64,000 nucleotides of DNA, taken from NCBI RefSeq assembly GCF_042186555.1, contig NC_133328.1:335724539-335788538 (forward strand), given 5' to 3'. Made by a program: the position numbers and the translations under genes. Numbering within the stretch: position 1 is the stretch's first letter; each line of letters begins with the position of its first letter. Shown piece after piece: positions 1 through 11,495 of this stretch. Source of the stretch: Aquarana catesbeiana. Taxonomy: Eukaryota; Chordata; Amphibia; Anura; Ranidae. The notes under the pieces are model-generated. The model saw only the letters and a list, made by a program, of their open reading frames with translations, ran no database searches and was not told the origin of the DNA.

Positions 1-1137
1 CATTTTGTTTTGATGTTTACACTTTGTACATTTAAGCACAGCTACTTTTTGATTTCACATATCACATTTGATTTCATGTGCCACATCTATAGCACATATA
101 CTATACTGTTTTAGTGTGCATATTAGCACTACACTTTTTGATTTACCATTCATGTGATCCACAAAACTAAATGATAATTGAAGTGAAAAAGGAAATCCAA
201 AACACCAAAAAAGTTGTGTGTGAAAGAAAGATAGTGATGTCCTTCCAAATCAACTGTAGGTGTTAAACCTTGTGCTCCCCAGAAGGTAATTACAGTAAAG
301 ATATCCTCTTATCAGATGTAATGACCTTTCAAGGCTGATATGTGCATCAGTGAGTAGTTACCCCTCACTACAGGTATATCCAGCCCTATTTTCCACCTAT
401 TATAGGGAACGCCGATATTGTGTCTATCAATCTCCCACAAGCCTCAGATCCATTTAAGCCATATGTCAGAAAGAAGAGGAAACACACCTCATTGCGCAAC
501 ATCCAGTTAAAAACACAAGAGTTTTATTAATATTCTACTTACAACAAGGATTAGTATACAGGCATATCGGAATATACATCAGTTCCATGCTCTGCTCGTG
601 TACTGAGACTGTCACCGATATTCCTTGCTTAACCGACGTACGTTTCATTCAACAGAACATTATCAATAGGTAGTAAGGCTAAAAAATGAATAGTTTATTT
701 TTTCACATTGGCACAAAGTTTGAAAAGTGACCAGAGCAGCCAGAAGAAAAACCCACCCTGCTTGTAAAGCTGTAAAGGGGGGAGCGTTTAGGGGTTAGGG
801 GATGTTTGGCACCTTGTTACATGCTAAATATGGGTGTAACATGTAACATGGTATGAAAGGTGATCTTCGCTTTTAATGCATTTGGCTGTCATTGGCAGCT
901 CAGGTCTCCACTGACTACCTGGAACCAATCAGCCTAGTTTCCAATGATATGATCACCCTGTCAGCTATTACATGATGATCACATGCTAGCTGGAGGCTTC
1001 ACTGAGAAAAAAATTAAAGCCTTTATCTTTTAGATAAACATCATCACCTTCAGGCTGTAGTGTTTATTTTTCAATACCATATGTTTAAAGTGCATTTCCA
1101 CTTTAGCAGTCAAATTAGGATAAAACCCACTTTATAC
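1..1137. other. Unassigned sequence, no gene seen
   Basis: I see no convincing coding region, RNA gene or element end here. The stretch is moderately AT-rich with short open frames only. A phrase around 826-856 repeats the string ACATGCTAAATATGGGTGTAACATG-like words, but no terminal repeat could be defined. It may be diverged repeat DNA or host intergenic sequence. Confidence 0.4.
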
Positions 1138-1600
1138 TTAAAGTGTTACTAAACCCAAGACCCTGCATTCAATATATCTGGTCTCCCACAGTACACAGCA
1201 CATGGAAATGCAATTAGTTTACTAAATATAAATTGCTAAATACCTTTTCTCATCAATAGTATATAGCAGTCTTGTGACTTCTATCAATATCCGGCCGAGC
1301 ACTGGTTAAAGCTTGTAGGAAGAGTTTTCATTCTCCTCTGATTGTCCTATGAGGCTGCATGACCACTGACCTTCTGTCTGGACAGTGCTGATTGGCCCTG
1401 TGCTGATCACATGCACCCTCTCCCCCAAAAAAAAAACCTTTCTAGCAATACACACTAAACTGAGCATGTGCAGAGTCCCCCAAGGCTCTGAACTATCAGG
1501 AGATGGATTGGGGATTGTGGAAGAAGGAGAGGATCATAGAAGACAGGATCAAAAACAACCTTTTTACACTATGCACAGGATTAACCCCTTAGGTTCCATA
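1138..1600. repeat. Interspersed frog repeat (AAAGTGTTACTAAACCC family)
   Basis: The start, AAAGTGTTACTAAACCC followed by a CCTGCATTCA/ATATCTGGTCTCCCACAGTACA block, matches a repeat I recall as very common in ranid frog sequences. A similar terminus in the other orientation (GGGTTTAGAAACACTT) occurs near 23,164 and 27,921. The downstream edge is uncertain. I infer a non-autonomous DNA element; no coding capacity is visible. Confidence 0.4.
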
Positions 1601-1810
1601 GTGAGTATAACAAGCATGCTTTACTGCATATACATTAGTCTTTGTGTAGTCTGAATCCCCAGACTTGAAGTTTAGTGCGGCTGCGCCACTATAGCTCGAG
1701 TTCCCATGCTAGAGGTCTAGTGCAGCTGCACCGCTATGTCCAGGGAGACTGAGTGTTTAGCATTTTGTTGTCATGGTATTTGGTATTTAAGAATGAGTGG
1801 GCTATGTGGC

Positions 1811-2290
1811 TCCGATCCCTCTGAAGAAGTCCCGCCCACGGACATAATGCATACAGGGGAGGAGTCACGTGTGACATCATCTACAGCCATCTTTTTGGTT
1901 TGAATGCCATTTTTACATGACATGCCTTTACGTTTGCACTTAGCAAAGTGCAAACGCACAAGTGCTTTTTATGTAAGTGATTTTGAGCCCTGGTTGACAC
2001 TGGTGCAATTTGACATGCGATTTGACGCATTTGTGGTGCCACACCGATTTCAAATAGTTGTTTCTGTACTACCTTTTGCAATTTTGGGGTGCGATTTCCA
2101 TTGACATCTGTGCAGAAACCCGCACAGATGTCTGTGAAATCGCCACCGAAATCGGGACTGACATGCGGGAGTGAAATCAGCTGAACTTCATTCCCGCAGC
2201 TCAGTGTGAACCTGGGCTTAATCCTTTTTCATAATAAATTGTCAATACAGAGAGCATTAGATTATTTTGTATTTCTTTCACACATGCCCG
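1811..2290 (+). repeat. Dispersed element with hammerhead-like hairpin, copy a (split by a MITE)
   Basis: At 1821-1850 the sequence reads CTGAAGA-A-GTCC, a 7-base loop, then GGAC and a mutated GAAAC-like box. GTCC (1829-1832) pairs with GGAC (1840-1843). A second hairpin (CGTTTGCACTT/AAGTGCAAACG) lies at 1931-1956. The block ATGTAAGTGA sits just before the inserted MITE at 1985, and after the MITE (2222 on) comes an ATAATAAATTG...CATTAGATT block. The same order of blocks recurs at 44.0, 45.9 and 59.6 kb. Element edges are estimated. Confidence 0.4.
1985..2220. mobile_element. MITE with GCCCTGGTTCACACT-type terminal repeats
   Basis: The left end GAGCCCTGGTTGACACT and the right end AGTGTGAACCTGGGCTTA are near-perfect inverted repeats. 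The interior (GCAATTTGACATGCGATTT and its kin) is typical of a short non-coding DNA transposon. It sits inside the preceding element, so it inserted later. No coding capacity. Confidence 0.65.
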
Positions 2291-2709
2291 ATGGAGCATG
2301 TAATATATATTGTTCGATCGTTGGAGGTCTGTGTTCCAGGAAATGGAAAAATGCTGAGTGACCTTTTTAGATCAAGTGTATAAGGTGAGAGGCTTGATTT
2401 GTCTGTGGTGAATGGGCTGGACTCACCTCTAAAGCCTCGTACACACGATCCGATTTTTGGCTAACCGAGCGTCTGATTTTTATCCAACGGGCGTGTGCCA
2501 GGAACTTGTCTTGCATACTACCGGTACACAATTTTCGTCCAACAAACACAAACGTACTAGAGACTATAAAGAGGAAGTTCATTTCTCAAGTGCCACCCTT
2601 TGGGCTCCTTCTGCTAATTTCGTGTTAGTAGAAGTTTGGTGAGTGTTGATTCACACTTTTCAGTTCGTGCTTTCCAGTTTGTTTCTGAACGGCCGTTCGT
2701 CAACCAGCC

Positions 2710-3146
2710 ATATTGTGTAATTGGAGGAGAGAATGTGTTGTTATTGGGCTTGGAGTTAGTGCTTTGACCCAAGTCCAGTCCAGGAACAGGAGGAGGAGGA
2801 GTTCTTGGACCAAAAATTGGTTGCTTAATTGTGACCAATTATGCCATAGCTGCGGGAGCTCCAGGAGAATAATCCGGATGATTTTCAGAATTATCTCCGG
2901 ATGATGGACCCCTGCTTTCACCAACTCTTGGCATTGGTGACCCCCTATATTAAGAAGCAGGACACATGCATGAGGCTTGCCATCACTTCCGAGCAAAGGC
3001 TCATAGCCACCTTGCGGTACTTGGCGATGGGGAAAAGTCTCCAGGACCTCAAGTTTACAACTGGGATCTCCCCTCAGGCTCTGGGACTCATTATTCCAGA
3101 GACCTGCTCAGCCGTTATTCAAGTCCTGCAGAAGGACTATATTAGG
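2710..3146 (+). pseudogene. Harbinger transposase, N-terminal exon (broken)
   Basis: The conserved N-terminal part of a HARBI1-like transposase is readable: CFHQLLALVTPYIKKQDTCM, then SEQRLIATLRYLAMGKSLQD and SPQALGLIIPETCSAVIQV. In this family the region lies upstream of the DDE nuclease core and includes the helix-turn-helix-like segment. The position of the start codon in the other copies is ATA here. A frameshift near 2860 separates the first 50 or so codons (RSSWTKNWLL) from the rest. The exon ends at a good donor, AGG|GTAAGT (3146/3147), so the original gene was spliced. Not functional as it stands. Confidence 0.85.
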
Positions 3147-3959
3147 GTAAGTTTTTTACCTTTAAGATCACATTCTATGTATTAATGTTTGCTAATGTAT
3201 TGTATTAATTGTTGATTACATAATCATCAATATTGTAATATACTGTGAATGTCCTCTTTGTCCTCATGCATGCTGTAAGCTTTTCCTGCTCCTTTTTTGG
3301 CCTGCATGCATATTTTCCTTCACTAACCTCTCCAGCATGCTATCCTGGGCCCATACACACCTAGCCTAGTAACTTAGCAATGTTTTTTGCAAGCTACATT
3401 TTGGGGCTTACCCTAAACAACCCATAAAATGTTGACAAATGTTATTGTTGTCCTCAAATTCAGGCAGAGTGCAAGAGTTCATTTTTTGGGGCTCAAACCC
3501 ATTTGGAACCCTCCCCCCCAAAATGCTAAGTCAACAGATACAAATAATTCATCTGATGACTTTGCAAAACCCATACACACTATCCCTTTTGTGTGTTCAT
3601 ATTTCTGTATAAATTCACCAAACTATGTAGTACAAGGGCCTGCCTGATTACCTACAAATTGTAACATAGAAAGTTTTTGTCTCCTATTATATTGATAGGT
3701 TATTTCAGAATGTTTAAATGTGCTGCAATTTGGACAGTGTGTATCCAGATTTTTAGATTATGACACGTCTTACCTGTCCACTGGGCTGCCAATAGTGTAG
3801 GTAAGAGGGGGCTGGCCAAAGTATTATAGATTATTTATGCAAACAGCTCTCATGGAAGTGGAGAGGGTTACCTGTCCAAAACATCTACCCATTACCCCCC
3901 ACCCTAAAATTTGTCTACTGGGCCACCAGAGATGGTGAGGAATCAAATAAGATGACCTT
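3147..3959 (+). other. Probable remnant intron of Harbinger copy 1
   Basis: The stretch begins at the GTAAGT donor of the transposase exon. The bases after the donor (TTTTTACCTTTAAGATCACATTCTA) recur after the donor of the copy at 61.2 kb (63,270-63,300), which supports its intronic origin. The next exon of the nuclease, with the first two catalytic aspartates, was not found here. I see no other gene. Confidence 0.45.
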
Positions 3960-4412
3960 ACACTTTTGTCTTTAAATACTTAAGTTTTATCCTTATGTTA
4001 AATAAATAAAATAGGTACAGCGCTAAAACAAAAATCAAAAAAAAAAAATAAATAAAATTGTCCAGGGATGTAAAAAGTAACACTAAGGTAATGTCCTTGA
4101 GATTATAAAGAGCACAGAAAGTGTCCAAATATTGAACATGAAACCACCAGGCAAACGTGATATTCACAGCAACGATGTGTGATTGATAGAAGGACCCTTC
4201 ACCATAAAGCGGATGGCCTCTCACCTGGTAACCAGGACCCTTCAAAAAAGAGTCAAACAAGCATTCCCATAAGGGTCAACATAGGTAAGGTCCAATGGTA
4301 AGAGACTCCTCCAGACAGCCACGTAGCAGGGGATCAGCGTGTTTCATCTTAGATGATTTCCTTCGGCTCCTTCTTGTCCACACCACAACCAATTTGTCTG
4401 GTTGCCCAGCAG
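3960..4412 (-). repeat. Dispersed element with hammerhead-like hairpin, copy e
   Basis: On the minus strand, 4370-4325 reads CCGAAGGAAATC, a short loop, GAT and then GAAACACGC. This resembles the CTGAnGAAGTC...GACGAAACGCG hairpin of the copies at 45.9 and 1.8 kb. The minus-strand 3' part ends in TTTTAGCGCTGTACCTATTTTATTTA. That is similar to the TATAGCGCGGTTTCCTTATTTTTAA end of the 44.9-46.9 kb palindrome. It sits where the middle of the Harbinger transposase should be. Boundaries are approximate. Confidence 0.35.
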
Positions 4413-5261
4413 GATCTGATCTACGCTGATGACACCCAAATCTATCTCTCCACCCCCCAGCTCTCTCCATCTGTCTCCTCACGCATTACCAACTTACTAG
4501 CAGACATATCAGCCTGGATGTCACATCACTTCCTCAAACTCAACCTATCCAAAACCGAGCTCATGATATTTCCTCCCTCAGGTGCCCCTGATTTCCCTGT
4601 CAATATCAATGGCTCAACTATCAACCCATCTCCCCACGCCAAGGTCCTAGGTGTAATCCTGGACTCTGAACTAACCTTTCAACCCCACATTCTATCACTA
4701 TCCAAAACTTGCAGCCTCAATCTCCGCAACATCTCCAAGATACGCCCCTTCCTAACCAATGACACCACAAAGCTTCTAATCCACTCCCTGGTCATCTCCC
4801 GCCTCGACTACTGCAACTCCCTCCTCATTGGTTTACCTCTAAATAGGCTATCTCCACTTCAGTCCATCATGAATGCTGCTGCCAGGCTCATCCACCTCAC
4901 AAACCGCTCAGCGTCTGCTATACCCCTCTGCCAATCCCTCCATTGGCTACCACTCAGTCACCAAATTAAATTCAAGATACTAACTATAATTTACAAAGCC
5001 ATCCACAACCTGGCCCCCAGCTACATCTCTAACCTAGTCACAAAATACCAACCTAATCATTCTCTTCGCTCCTCCCAAGACCTCCTGCTCTCAAACTCCC
5101 TTGTCACCTCATCCCATGCTTACCTTCAGGGCTTCTCCAGAGCCTCCCCCATCCTCTGGAATGCTCTATCCCAATCCATCCAATTTTCTCCTACTTTATC
5201 CACTTTCAGACGATCCCTGAAAACTCTTCTCTTCAGAGAAGCCTATCTGGCCCCCACCTAA
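4413..5261 (+). pseudogene. L2-type reverse transcriptase, C-terminal part
   Basis: About 280 codons stay open from YADDTQIYLS (the catalytic YADD box of the palm) to FRRSLKTLLFREAYLAPT and a stop. Recognisable L2/CR1 features follow in order: SWMSHHFLKLNLSKTELMIF, KVLGVILDSELTF, SRLDYCNSLLIGLP, ARLIHLTNRSASAIP, LHWLPLSHQIKFKILTIIYKA and APSYISNLV. The endonuclease and fingers regions are absent, so no active protein is expected. The frame carries no internal stop, which points to a fairly recent insertion. Confidence 0.85.
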
Positions 5262-5459
5262 CAACTGTACATTTATCTTCTCAATCAGCACATCACCCAC
5301 AGTTATTACCTCTTGTATCTCTTGACCTTCCCTCTTAGATTGTAAGCTCTAAGGAGCAGGGCCCTCTGATTCCTACTGTAGTAAAGTGTATTGTACTTGT
5401 ACTGTCTACCATCAAGTTGTAAAGCGCTACATAAACTGTTGGCGCTATATAAATCCTGT

Positions 5460-5484
5460 ATAATAATAATAATAATAATAATAA
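5460..5484. repeat. (TAA)n tail microsatellite of the L2 LINE
   Basis: About eight TAA units follow ATCCTGTA at the end of the L2 3' UTR. L2/CR1-group LINEs end in short microsatellite tails rather than poly(A), so this marks the 3' end of the insertion. Confidence 0.8.
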
Positions 5485-5900
5485 TGAGGAACCTCACCCC
5501 AGAGCAGAGAATATTTAATTACAGGCTCTCTCGTGCCAGAAGGGTGGTCGAAAACACCTTTAGCATCCTATCGGGTCATTTCAGGCTGTTTTTGACTCCA
5601 ATTTACCGGGCACTCTACAAAATAAACCAATTGGTCCTGTGCTGCTGTATCCTACATAGTTTTTTAAGGAGAAATGCTACCAGCTACCTAGCCTCACTGC
5701 CAAGTGATGCAGACCCCGCAGTGGCAGGCCCAGCTGAAGAGGCTGCTGCTCGTCCATCTGTGGGCATGCTGACGGCTATTGAAAATGCCCGTCCTGGATT
5801 GCCCTCACAAGTTGCCAGAGATTTACAGCAGAAATACCTTGATTATTTTGTGGGTAGAGGGGTAGTGGCTTGGCAGCAAATTGTAGCAGATCATGTCTAA
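5484..5900 (+). pseudogene. Harbinger transposase, C-terminal exon fragment
   Basis: About 138 codons with LTPEQRIFNYRLSRARRVVE, then NTFSILSGHFRLFLTPI and LVLCCCILHSFLRR. This is the C-terminal end of a PIF/Harbinger (HARBI1-like) nuclease. The segment RARRVVE is where the third catalytic acidic residue of the family (the glutamate of the DDE triad) normally sits, and it is present. The two aspartate-bearing segments that should precede it are not found upstream: the L2 LINE lies immediately 5', and the dispersed element before that. A proline/alanine-rich tail (DADPAVAGPAEEAAARPSVG) ends at a normal stop. A fragment, not a working gene. Confidence 0.85.
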
Positions 5901-6370
5901 TCTTTTTTTGAAATCATAAACTCATATTTCATTTGAACTACTGTTGTCTGTGTTTCTTTTCTGTCTAATATGTTCACAAATGGGCATTATTTTGGCCACT
6001 TGCTACAATGTTGCAAATATACATTGTTTTCTACATGAGGTGACAATATCTTCTTGAGCTAACTATTATGGTGTGCTGTGGGTCTGCTAAATACATGCAA
6101 TGTTTTTGTTCTTAATGGATCTAATGCATGAAGTTCAAAAACATTATGCCTTTTCAACTCCTTTAATTTTTTGAGGCCTAAAAATTGCTGGAGAGGGCCA
6201 CATTTAAGAGCAGATTGTCACTATAACTACAACAACTTACCTAATACACTAGTACTGAGCATTGAAATAATAAGCCACACATTGTTTAGTAAAAACATTT
6301 TACTCCAAGCACATTCACAAGTGCGTTTTAAGGTTTTAAAACAAACCAACATCTTGATGTATAACATGTA
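5901..6370. other. AT-rich 3' region of Harbinger copy 1, no gene
   Basis: AT-rich sequence without recognisable coding content between the transposase stop and the Tc1 end. It probably represents the transposase 3' UTR and element interior. The convergent Myb-like gene seen in the 47.6-kb copy was not found here. Confidence 0.4.
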
Positions 6371-6633
6371 CAGTGGGAAGAACAAGTATTTGATACACTG
6401 CCAATTTTGCAGGTTTTCCTACTTACAGAGCATGTAGAGGTCTGTAAATTTTATCATAGGTACTCTTTAACTGTGAGAGATGGAATCTAAAACAAAAATC
6501 CAGAAAATCACATTGTATGATTTTTAAGTAATTAATTTGCATTTTATTGCATGACATAAGTATTGGATACATCAGAAAAGCAGAACTTAATATTTGGTAC
6601 AGAAACCTTTGTTTGCAATTACAGAGACCATAC
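6371..6633 (+). mobile_element. Tc1/mariner transposon terminal fragment
   Basis: It starts after a TA with CAGTGGGAAGAACAAGTATTTGATACACTGCC and continues through phrases I recognise from a vertebrate Tc1-like family (CAGGTTTTCCTACTTACAGAGCATG, GGTACAGAAACCTTTGTTTGCAATTACAGAG). Only about 260 bp of one end remain before LINE A begins. I did not find the other half after LINE A's tail at 10,650, so truncation is more likely than a simple split by insertion. Confidence 0.75.
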
Positions 6634-9600
6634 TAGTTCTAGTCCAAGGCCCCTGGGGGCTAGGTTGTCTGTGCCAATACGGGCCACACCCTTATTGTTT
6701 TTCGTGTAAAGGACCTTGGGGGGCTTCCCCCCCATTTGCATTCTTATATGCTAGGAGATCCCCTTCTGTCTTCTCTATCCCCTCCTACCTCTTTCTCCCT
6801 TCCTGTTCTTTCCTCACTCTCCATGTGTCTAATGCTTTCATCTGTTGCAGCCAACCGCTACATCTTAACAGCGATGAACAGCGAGACTTCACACAATCCT
6901 AAAGGAGATCTCTCCCACGGCCACTCTGAGAGAAGACATCCAAGGGTGAGCTCCATGGCTAACCGCACAAAAAACACTCTCAAAATAGCATCACATAATG
7001 TCCAGGGCCTAAACTCTCCTATCAAACGAAGGAAAGTTTTTTATAGCTACAAAACCATAAATTTAGACATCCTCATGCTAAAGAAACTAATTTTCCTATA
7101 CGGTATAGTCCCAAATTCATCCACTCACACCTCCCCCACTTCTACTTGGCCAATGCTGAAAATAAAACCAGAGGGGTAGCAATTATAGTCTCTAAATCTT
7201 GTAAATTTGATTTGCTATTGAACTTCAAAGACCCAGAGGGCAGGTTTCTTCTAGTTAAAGGCACAATCGAGTTGCACCTATACTCCCTAGTCTTATATTA
7301 CTCCCCCAATAAAGGACACGCGCAATTTTTCAAACTCCTCCTAGATACCTTGAACCCCCTGCTGGAAGGCAGGATCGTCTTCGGAGGGGACTTGACCGTT
7401 GTATTTGATCAGGGGTTAGACAAATCAAAGCCCCCTAAGGCTCAATTGACCCGTCCAGCCAGAGCGAGCCACAAAATAGCCAAACTAATCCACACCCAAG
7501 GTCTGGCCGATATCTGGAGAGAACTAAACCCCTCCAAATAAGACTTCACTCATTACTCCCACCGACACAATACATTCGCCAGGATTGATCATATCCTGAT
7601 CCACATAACCCCTTTTCCTCTTGTTCTTCGCTCTCAAATTAAGGATACTGCCCTGTTGGACCACAACATAGTGGTCATGTCTTTCTGTTCCAGTGCCCTT
7701 AACACAAAACAGGGTCAATGGAAATTGAATTAATCCATTCTCCCCAACCCAATCAGAGCCTCTGAGATAAACAAATCACTACAGGAATACTTCTTGATCA
7801 ATAATACAGAGGGAATCTCGGCTGAAAGGTTATGGGCTGCCCATAAGGCCTTTATCAGGGGCAAGATTATTCGGATTGCCACCCAAATCAAGCAGGAACG
7901 GAGGGCTCATATTGAATGCTTAGAGAAGGACTACGTAGCCCTGTGGGCTCAACACAAAAGGAGCCCCTGCAACACCACCGTAGCCCAAAGCTAGACTGGA
8001 ATTTAACCTTGCCCTTACAATGAAAGCGAAGAAATCCATCAGTTGGAGTGGCACTAAATTTTACACACATAAAGACAAAATAGGACTGATGCTAGCTGCC
8101 AAATTATCCCCCCGCGCAAGGGTCCACACCATGCCCAAGATATGAATCACTGGACAGATGCCCACAGCCAACCCTACCAAAATTCTTGATGCATTCCACG
8201 ACTTCTACTCAGGACTCTATAGCTTCCCTTCACAGCCCAACAAGGATTTTTTATCCAGGTTTCTTGATGGCCTTCCCATCCCATTCCTCGAAATTTCACA
8301 CAAGAACCTCTTGAAAGCAGCCTTCACAGATGAGGAGGTGATGGAAGTCATCAAGGGCCTCAAAAAGAGCTCAGCCCCTGGACCAGACGGCCTTTCCGTC
8401 CCCTACTATAAGGCCTTTGCAGGCACCCTAATCTTGCACATGACTATGTTTTTTAATGCCAAAATCCAGGGCAACCCTCTTGACACCCAGCTCAACATAG
8501 CCTATATCACGGTCATACCCAAACTGCATAAAAACCCTGAAGTAGTAGATAACTATCGCCCAATTTCCCTCATAAACAATGACCTGAAAATTTTAACCAA
8601 TATTCTAGCCAACCGTCTTGCCTCCTTCATCAGTACATATATACACAAAGACCAGGTGGGCTTTATCCTGGGCAGACAGGGACCAGACCAAATATGACGA
8701 GCAATAGACATGGTATCAATACTGCAAAATAATTGGGACGGGGGGCCAAAACAACAGGGTCTACTTCTAGCACTTGATTTACAGAAAGCCTTGAATTCAG
8801 TATATTGGCCGTACATTATTCCTTACTCCCAAGAATCCTTTACTTTTTTAGGGCCCTCCCCATCAGAAAAGATCACTTAAAATTGCTTCAAAGTAAGATA
8901 CTCACATTTATTTGGGATAATTTTGGATACCGAATCTCTCAAAACACTCTATACCTTCACAGACGAAAGGGTCTCATAAATACTACTTTGCTGCAAGACT
9001 TGCCCAACTCTCCACAGTATACTCCACATTTGATAAACCAGACAGGGTACACATTGAAAGACAGACAGATCCTTGCTTCACCTTAGACTTCCTACTCTGG
9101 TATCCTCAGAAAAATCGGCCCTCAACCCTAGCCCCTACCCTATCCCACTTGCCAGCTCTGGTGTCCAAAGGACATCTGCTTGCTCACTTGTTTCACAATC
9201 CTGACTTCCCCCTGAGCCTAGATATTAAATCCTTCAAGTGGTGGCTGGACAAAGGCCTATACCGTATAGGACACTTCTACACCTCCAAGGGACCTATCAC
9301 CCTTGGCCACTGCATTAGCAAATTAGAACTCTCTGACTCTGAAAGGTTCAGATTCAGACAAATATCACAATTCCTACACAAAATATGGACGGACAAACCA
9401 ATTCCAACCAAATTTACAGAATGTGAACCTTGGTGTGGGCAGGCCATGGAGCAAAGGGGAGGCATCTCCCTAATCTATTCATTACTCACCCTCCCGACAA
9501 ACAAATCCTCATACATGGCAACCTGGGAGGCAGGCTTCCAATGCCAATGGGATCTGGAGACCTGGCAGGCTGCATGTACAAACTCTTTCAAAAAAATCCT

Positions 9601-10650
9601 AAACATTTCCCTTAACGAAGCCAGCTTAAAGGTCTGAACCAGATGGTACCTAACCCCCACCAGACTTGCATCAATTTATCCCTTAGTAGACCCATTATGT
9701 TTTAGAGGCTTCCAACTCCTGGGATCTATGGTGAATATTTGGTGGGAGTGCCCTAGAGTTCACTAATTCTGGAACAAAATCTTTAACCTTATCTCCAAGG
9801 TAACCAAATGCATGGTCCCCAGGTCCCCATCATTTGACCTTCTCAATGCTCATATCCCAAAAATCCCAAGGCTAAATAAAAACTGATTCACTTCATTCTG
9901 TCAGGTGCAAAACTCACCATTGCCAAAGCCTGGAAACAGCCAAAAACCTCCATAACGGCGGCAAGAAGGAAAATTTCATGTATAATGGTCCAGGAAAAAC
10001 TAGCCAGTATGGCAAAGGTATGGGAACCCTGGGCCCTCTTCATTAGTGTTTCACTTACCCCCGGTATTCTACCAAGTCAACATTCATCCACAGCTTAGTG
10101 ATTGGCACATACCCTTCTTCTTCTTCTTTTCCTTCTTTATACTTCTTCAATTCCCTTCTCAACTTAAGCCAGATAGCCTTACGACTCGAGATGTTCCATG
10201 TACTGGCTCATATTCCTTTACAAAAATGTGAACGCAATAGATCTGGTGAGTTTTCCTTCAGTGTTTTTGCAGATGTTAACTCCCCCGATGATAGTTCTTT
10301 TTTAGGCGGTTTCGAGGCGGGGCTGGGGGGGTGGAGGGAGGATTCCCCCCTTGCCCCATGATGATCCCATTAGGAGTGCCAGGCACGGGGAGGCCCGCTT
10401 TCCCCTCCTGTTGCCATTCCCCTCTGGACTTTATCCCATGACCACCCTGTCTGGGGGATCATCTTAGCTCCCTATCACATTGTTTGCAAATGCATTTTAC
10501 AGACCTGTTAATGTTTCCTTACTGTTTGTATGACCTTTCACATTTCCAGTGCATAGTCAATTTCCTTGTTTTGTTCTACTTCATTGTACTACGATGTTAT
10601 TTTTTTTCTGATTGAAAAATAAAATCTTTTGAAAGTAAAAAAAAAAAAAT
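6634..10650 (+). mobile_element. LINE A: L1/Tx1-group LINE, 5'-truncated, internally deleted
   Basis: The element starts in what corresponds to the region between ORF1 and ORF2, including a pyrimidine-rich tract at about 6770-6830. It then carries ORF2 remains (endonuclease, partial RT, C-terminal region), a 3' UTR and a tail ending AATAAAATCTTTTGAAAG followed by a run of A at about 10,637. ORF1 is absent. A deletion near 8815 removed the RT palm with its catalytic box. No clear target-site duplication was found. Immobile relic. Confidence 0.85.
6957..9900 (+). pseudogene. L1/Tx1-type ORF2 (endonuclease-RT), broken
   Basis: In order: an APE-type endonuclease (start LKIASHNVQGLNSPIKRR; later RGVAIIVSKS, VFGGDL, then RIDHILI and DHNIVVM, the usual SDH-like end); a linker with LWAAHKAFIRGKIIRIA; RT fingers (SSAPGPDGLSVPYYKAF, VVDNYRPISLINNDLKIL, DQVGFILGR); and palm start LALDLQKALNSVYWPYI near 8780-8812. 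The reading then jumps to post-RT sequence (LLPRILYFFRALPI, FIWDNFGYRIS, LYLHRRKG). The YADD-containing segment is therefore deleted. The C-terminal region (FKWWLDKGLYRIGHF, TRWYLTPTRL) runs to about 9900. Several frameshifts and stops occur. Family identification is firm; exact clade (L1 or Tx1) is not. Confidence 0.85.
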
Positions 10651-11464
10651 GGTTTAACTTTGAATCGTTTGTTACAATACCTCACATGTGTGAGGGTATT
10701 GGTTGAACTATTTGCACTTGTGTCTTTTTTCAACCAGACTAACTATGAAACTATGTGTGGGAAAATCACTGTTTACAAATCTGTGTACATTTTCATTCAT
10801 GTGTATGCGTGGGAGATGGATGTGCTGTTACATTTTTTTTTAAATCCTTTTTATTTATTTTAATACAATTTACTTTATTTTTATTTAACTGTATTGCTAT
10901 CACAGAAACTCCCTATGTGACAGCATAGGCAGGTAACTGATCTTCTTTATGGCGACATCAGGAGTCTATTAGACACCCAAGTTCTCCCCTGCCTTCCATT
11001 GCAGCTAATCAAGCACATATCATGCTTGATTAGCTACTTTTTTAAACTATAGTAGCCAGTAAATGACAGCTCTGAAACTGGATGTGATGAAAAAATTGCC
11101 GCTTCCTGGTTAATTAGTCATACAAGCGATTAGGGAAAAAATGCTCCTCAATTGCCTTCTTTTCATACAGTCTGGTCAGTTTACTGCAGTTCTGAGCCCC
11201 CTGGAGGAATGGGAGAGATTTGGGCATCAATTGGTCTGTGGCTCTTCTAACTACCAAACAAAATGATTGGTTGGCTGTAGAGTACCATCAAAGGCCAGCA
11301 CATGGCCCAATTGTATGAGAAAATTTTGTACCCATATTTTATCTGTAGGGAAATGTAAACAACTTCATGTTGGTATGTGAAAACATTTTTTTAATTAGGG
11401 CTAAATGTGCAAGCGAGGTTAAATGTAAAGTGTTAGTAAAACAAAAACATTTTTTTTAAATTCT

Positions 11465-11495
11465 GAGTAGAGTAGAGTAGAGTAGAGTAGAGTAG
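11465..11495. repeat. (GAGTA)n microsatellite
   Basis: Six to seven tandem GAGTA units in a row, ending at GGGAAGG. A short simple repeat with no visible function. Confidence 0.9.

Larger units (their letters stand above)
4413..5485 (+). mobile_element. 5'-truncated L2/CR1-group LINE
   Basis: The last 1.07 kb of an L2-type non-LTR retrotransposon: the reverse-transcriptase C-terminal part, then a 3' UTR with the typical phrases TGTAAGCTCTAAGGAGCAGGG and GTTGGCGCTATATAAATCCTG, ending in a (TAA)n tail rather than poly(A). It begins just before the YADD motif, the usual result of incomplete target-primed reverse transcription. Its tail directly abuts the C-terminal exon of the Harbinger transposase at 5484, so it landed in or beside that exon. 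Confidence 0.85.
2433..6370 (+). mobile_element. PIF/Harbinger transposon copy 1, right end not found
   Basis: A TAA (2430-2432) precedes the terminal sequence AGCCTCGTACACACGATC, which matches the ends of the Harbinger elements at 47,594, 61,199 and 63,305. The 5' leader at about 2570-2700 (GCCACCCTTTGGGCTCCTT... TTAGTAGAAGTTTGGTGAG) is shared with those copies. Transposase pieces follow at 2710-3146 and 5484-5900. A dispersed element and an L2 LINE lie between them and the central catalytic part is missing. No matching right terminus was found before the Tc1 fragment and LINE A, so the end given is only where recognisable context stops. Confidence 0.65.
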
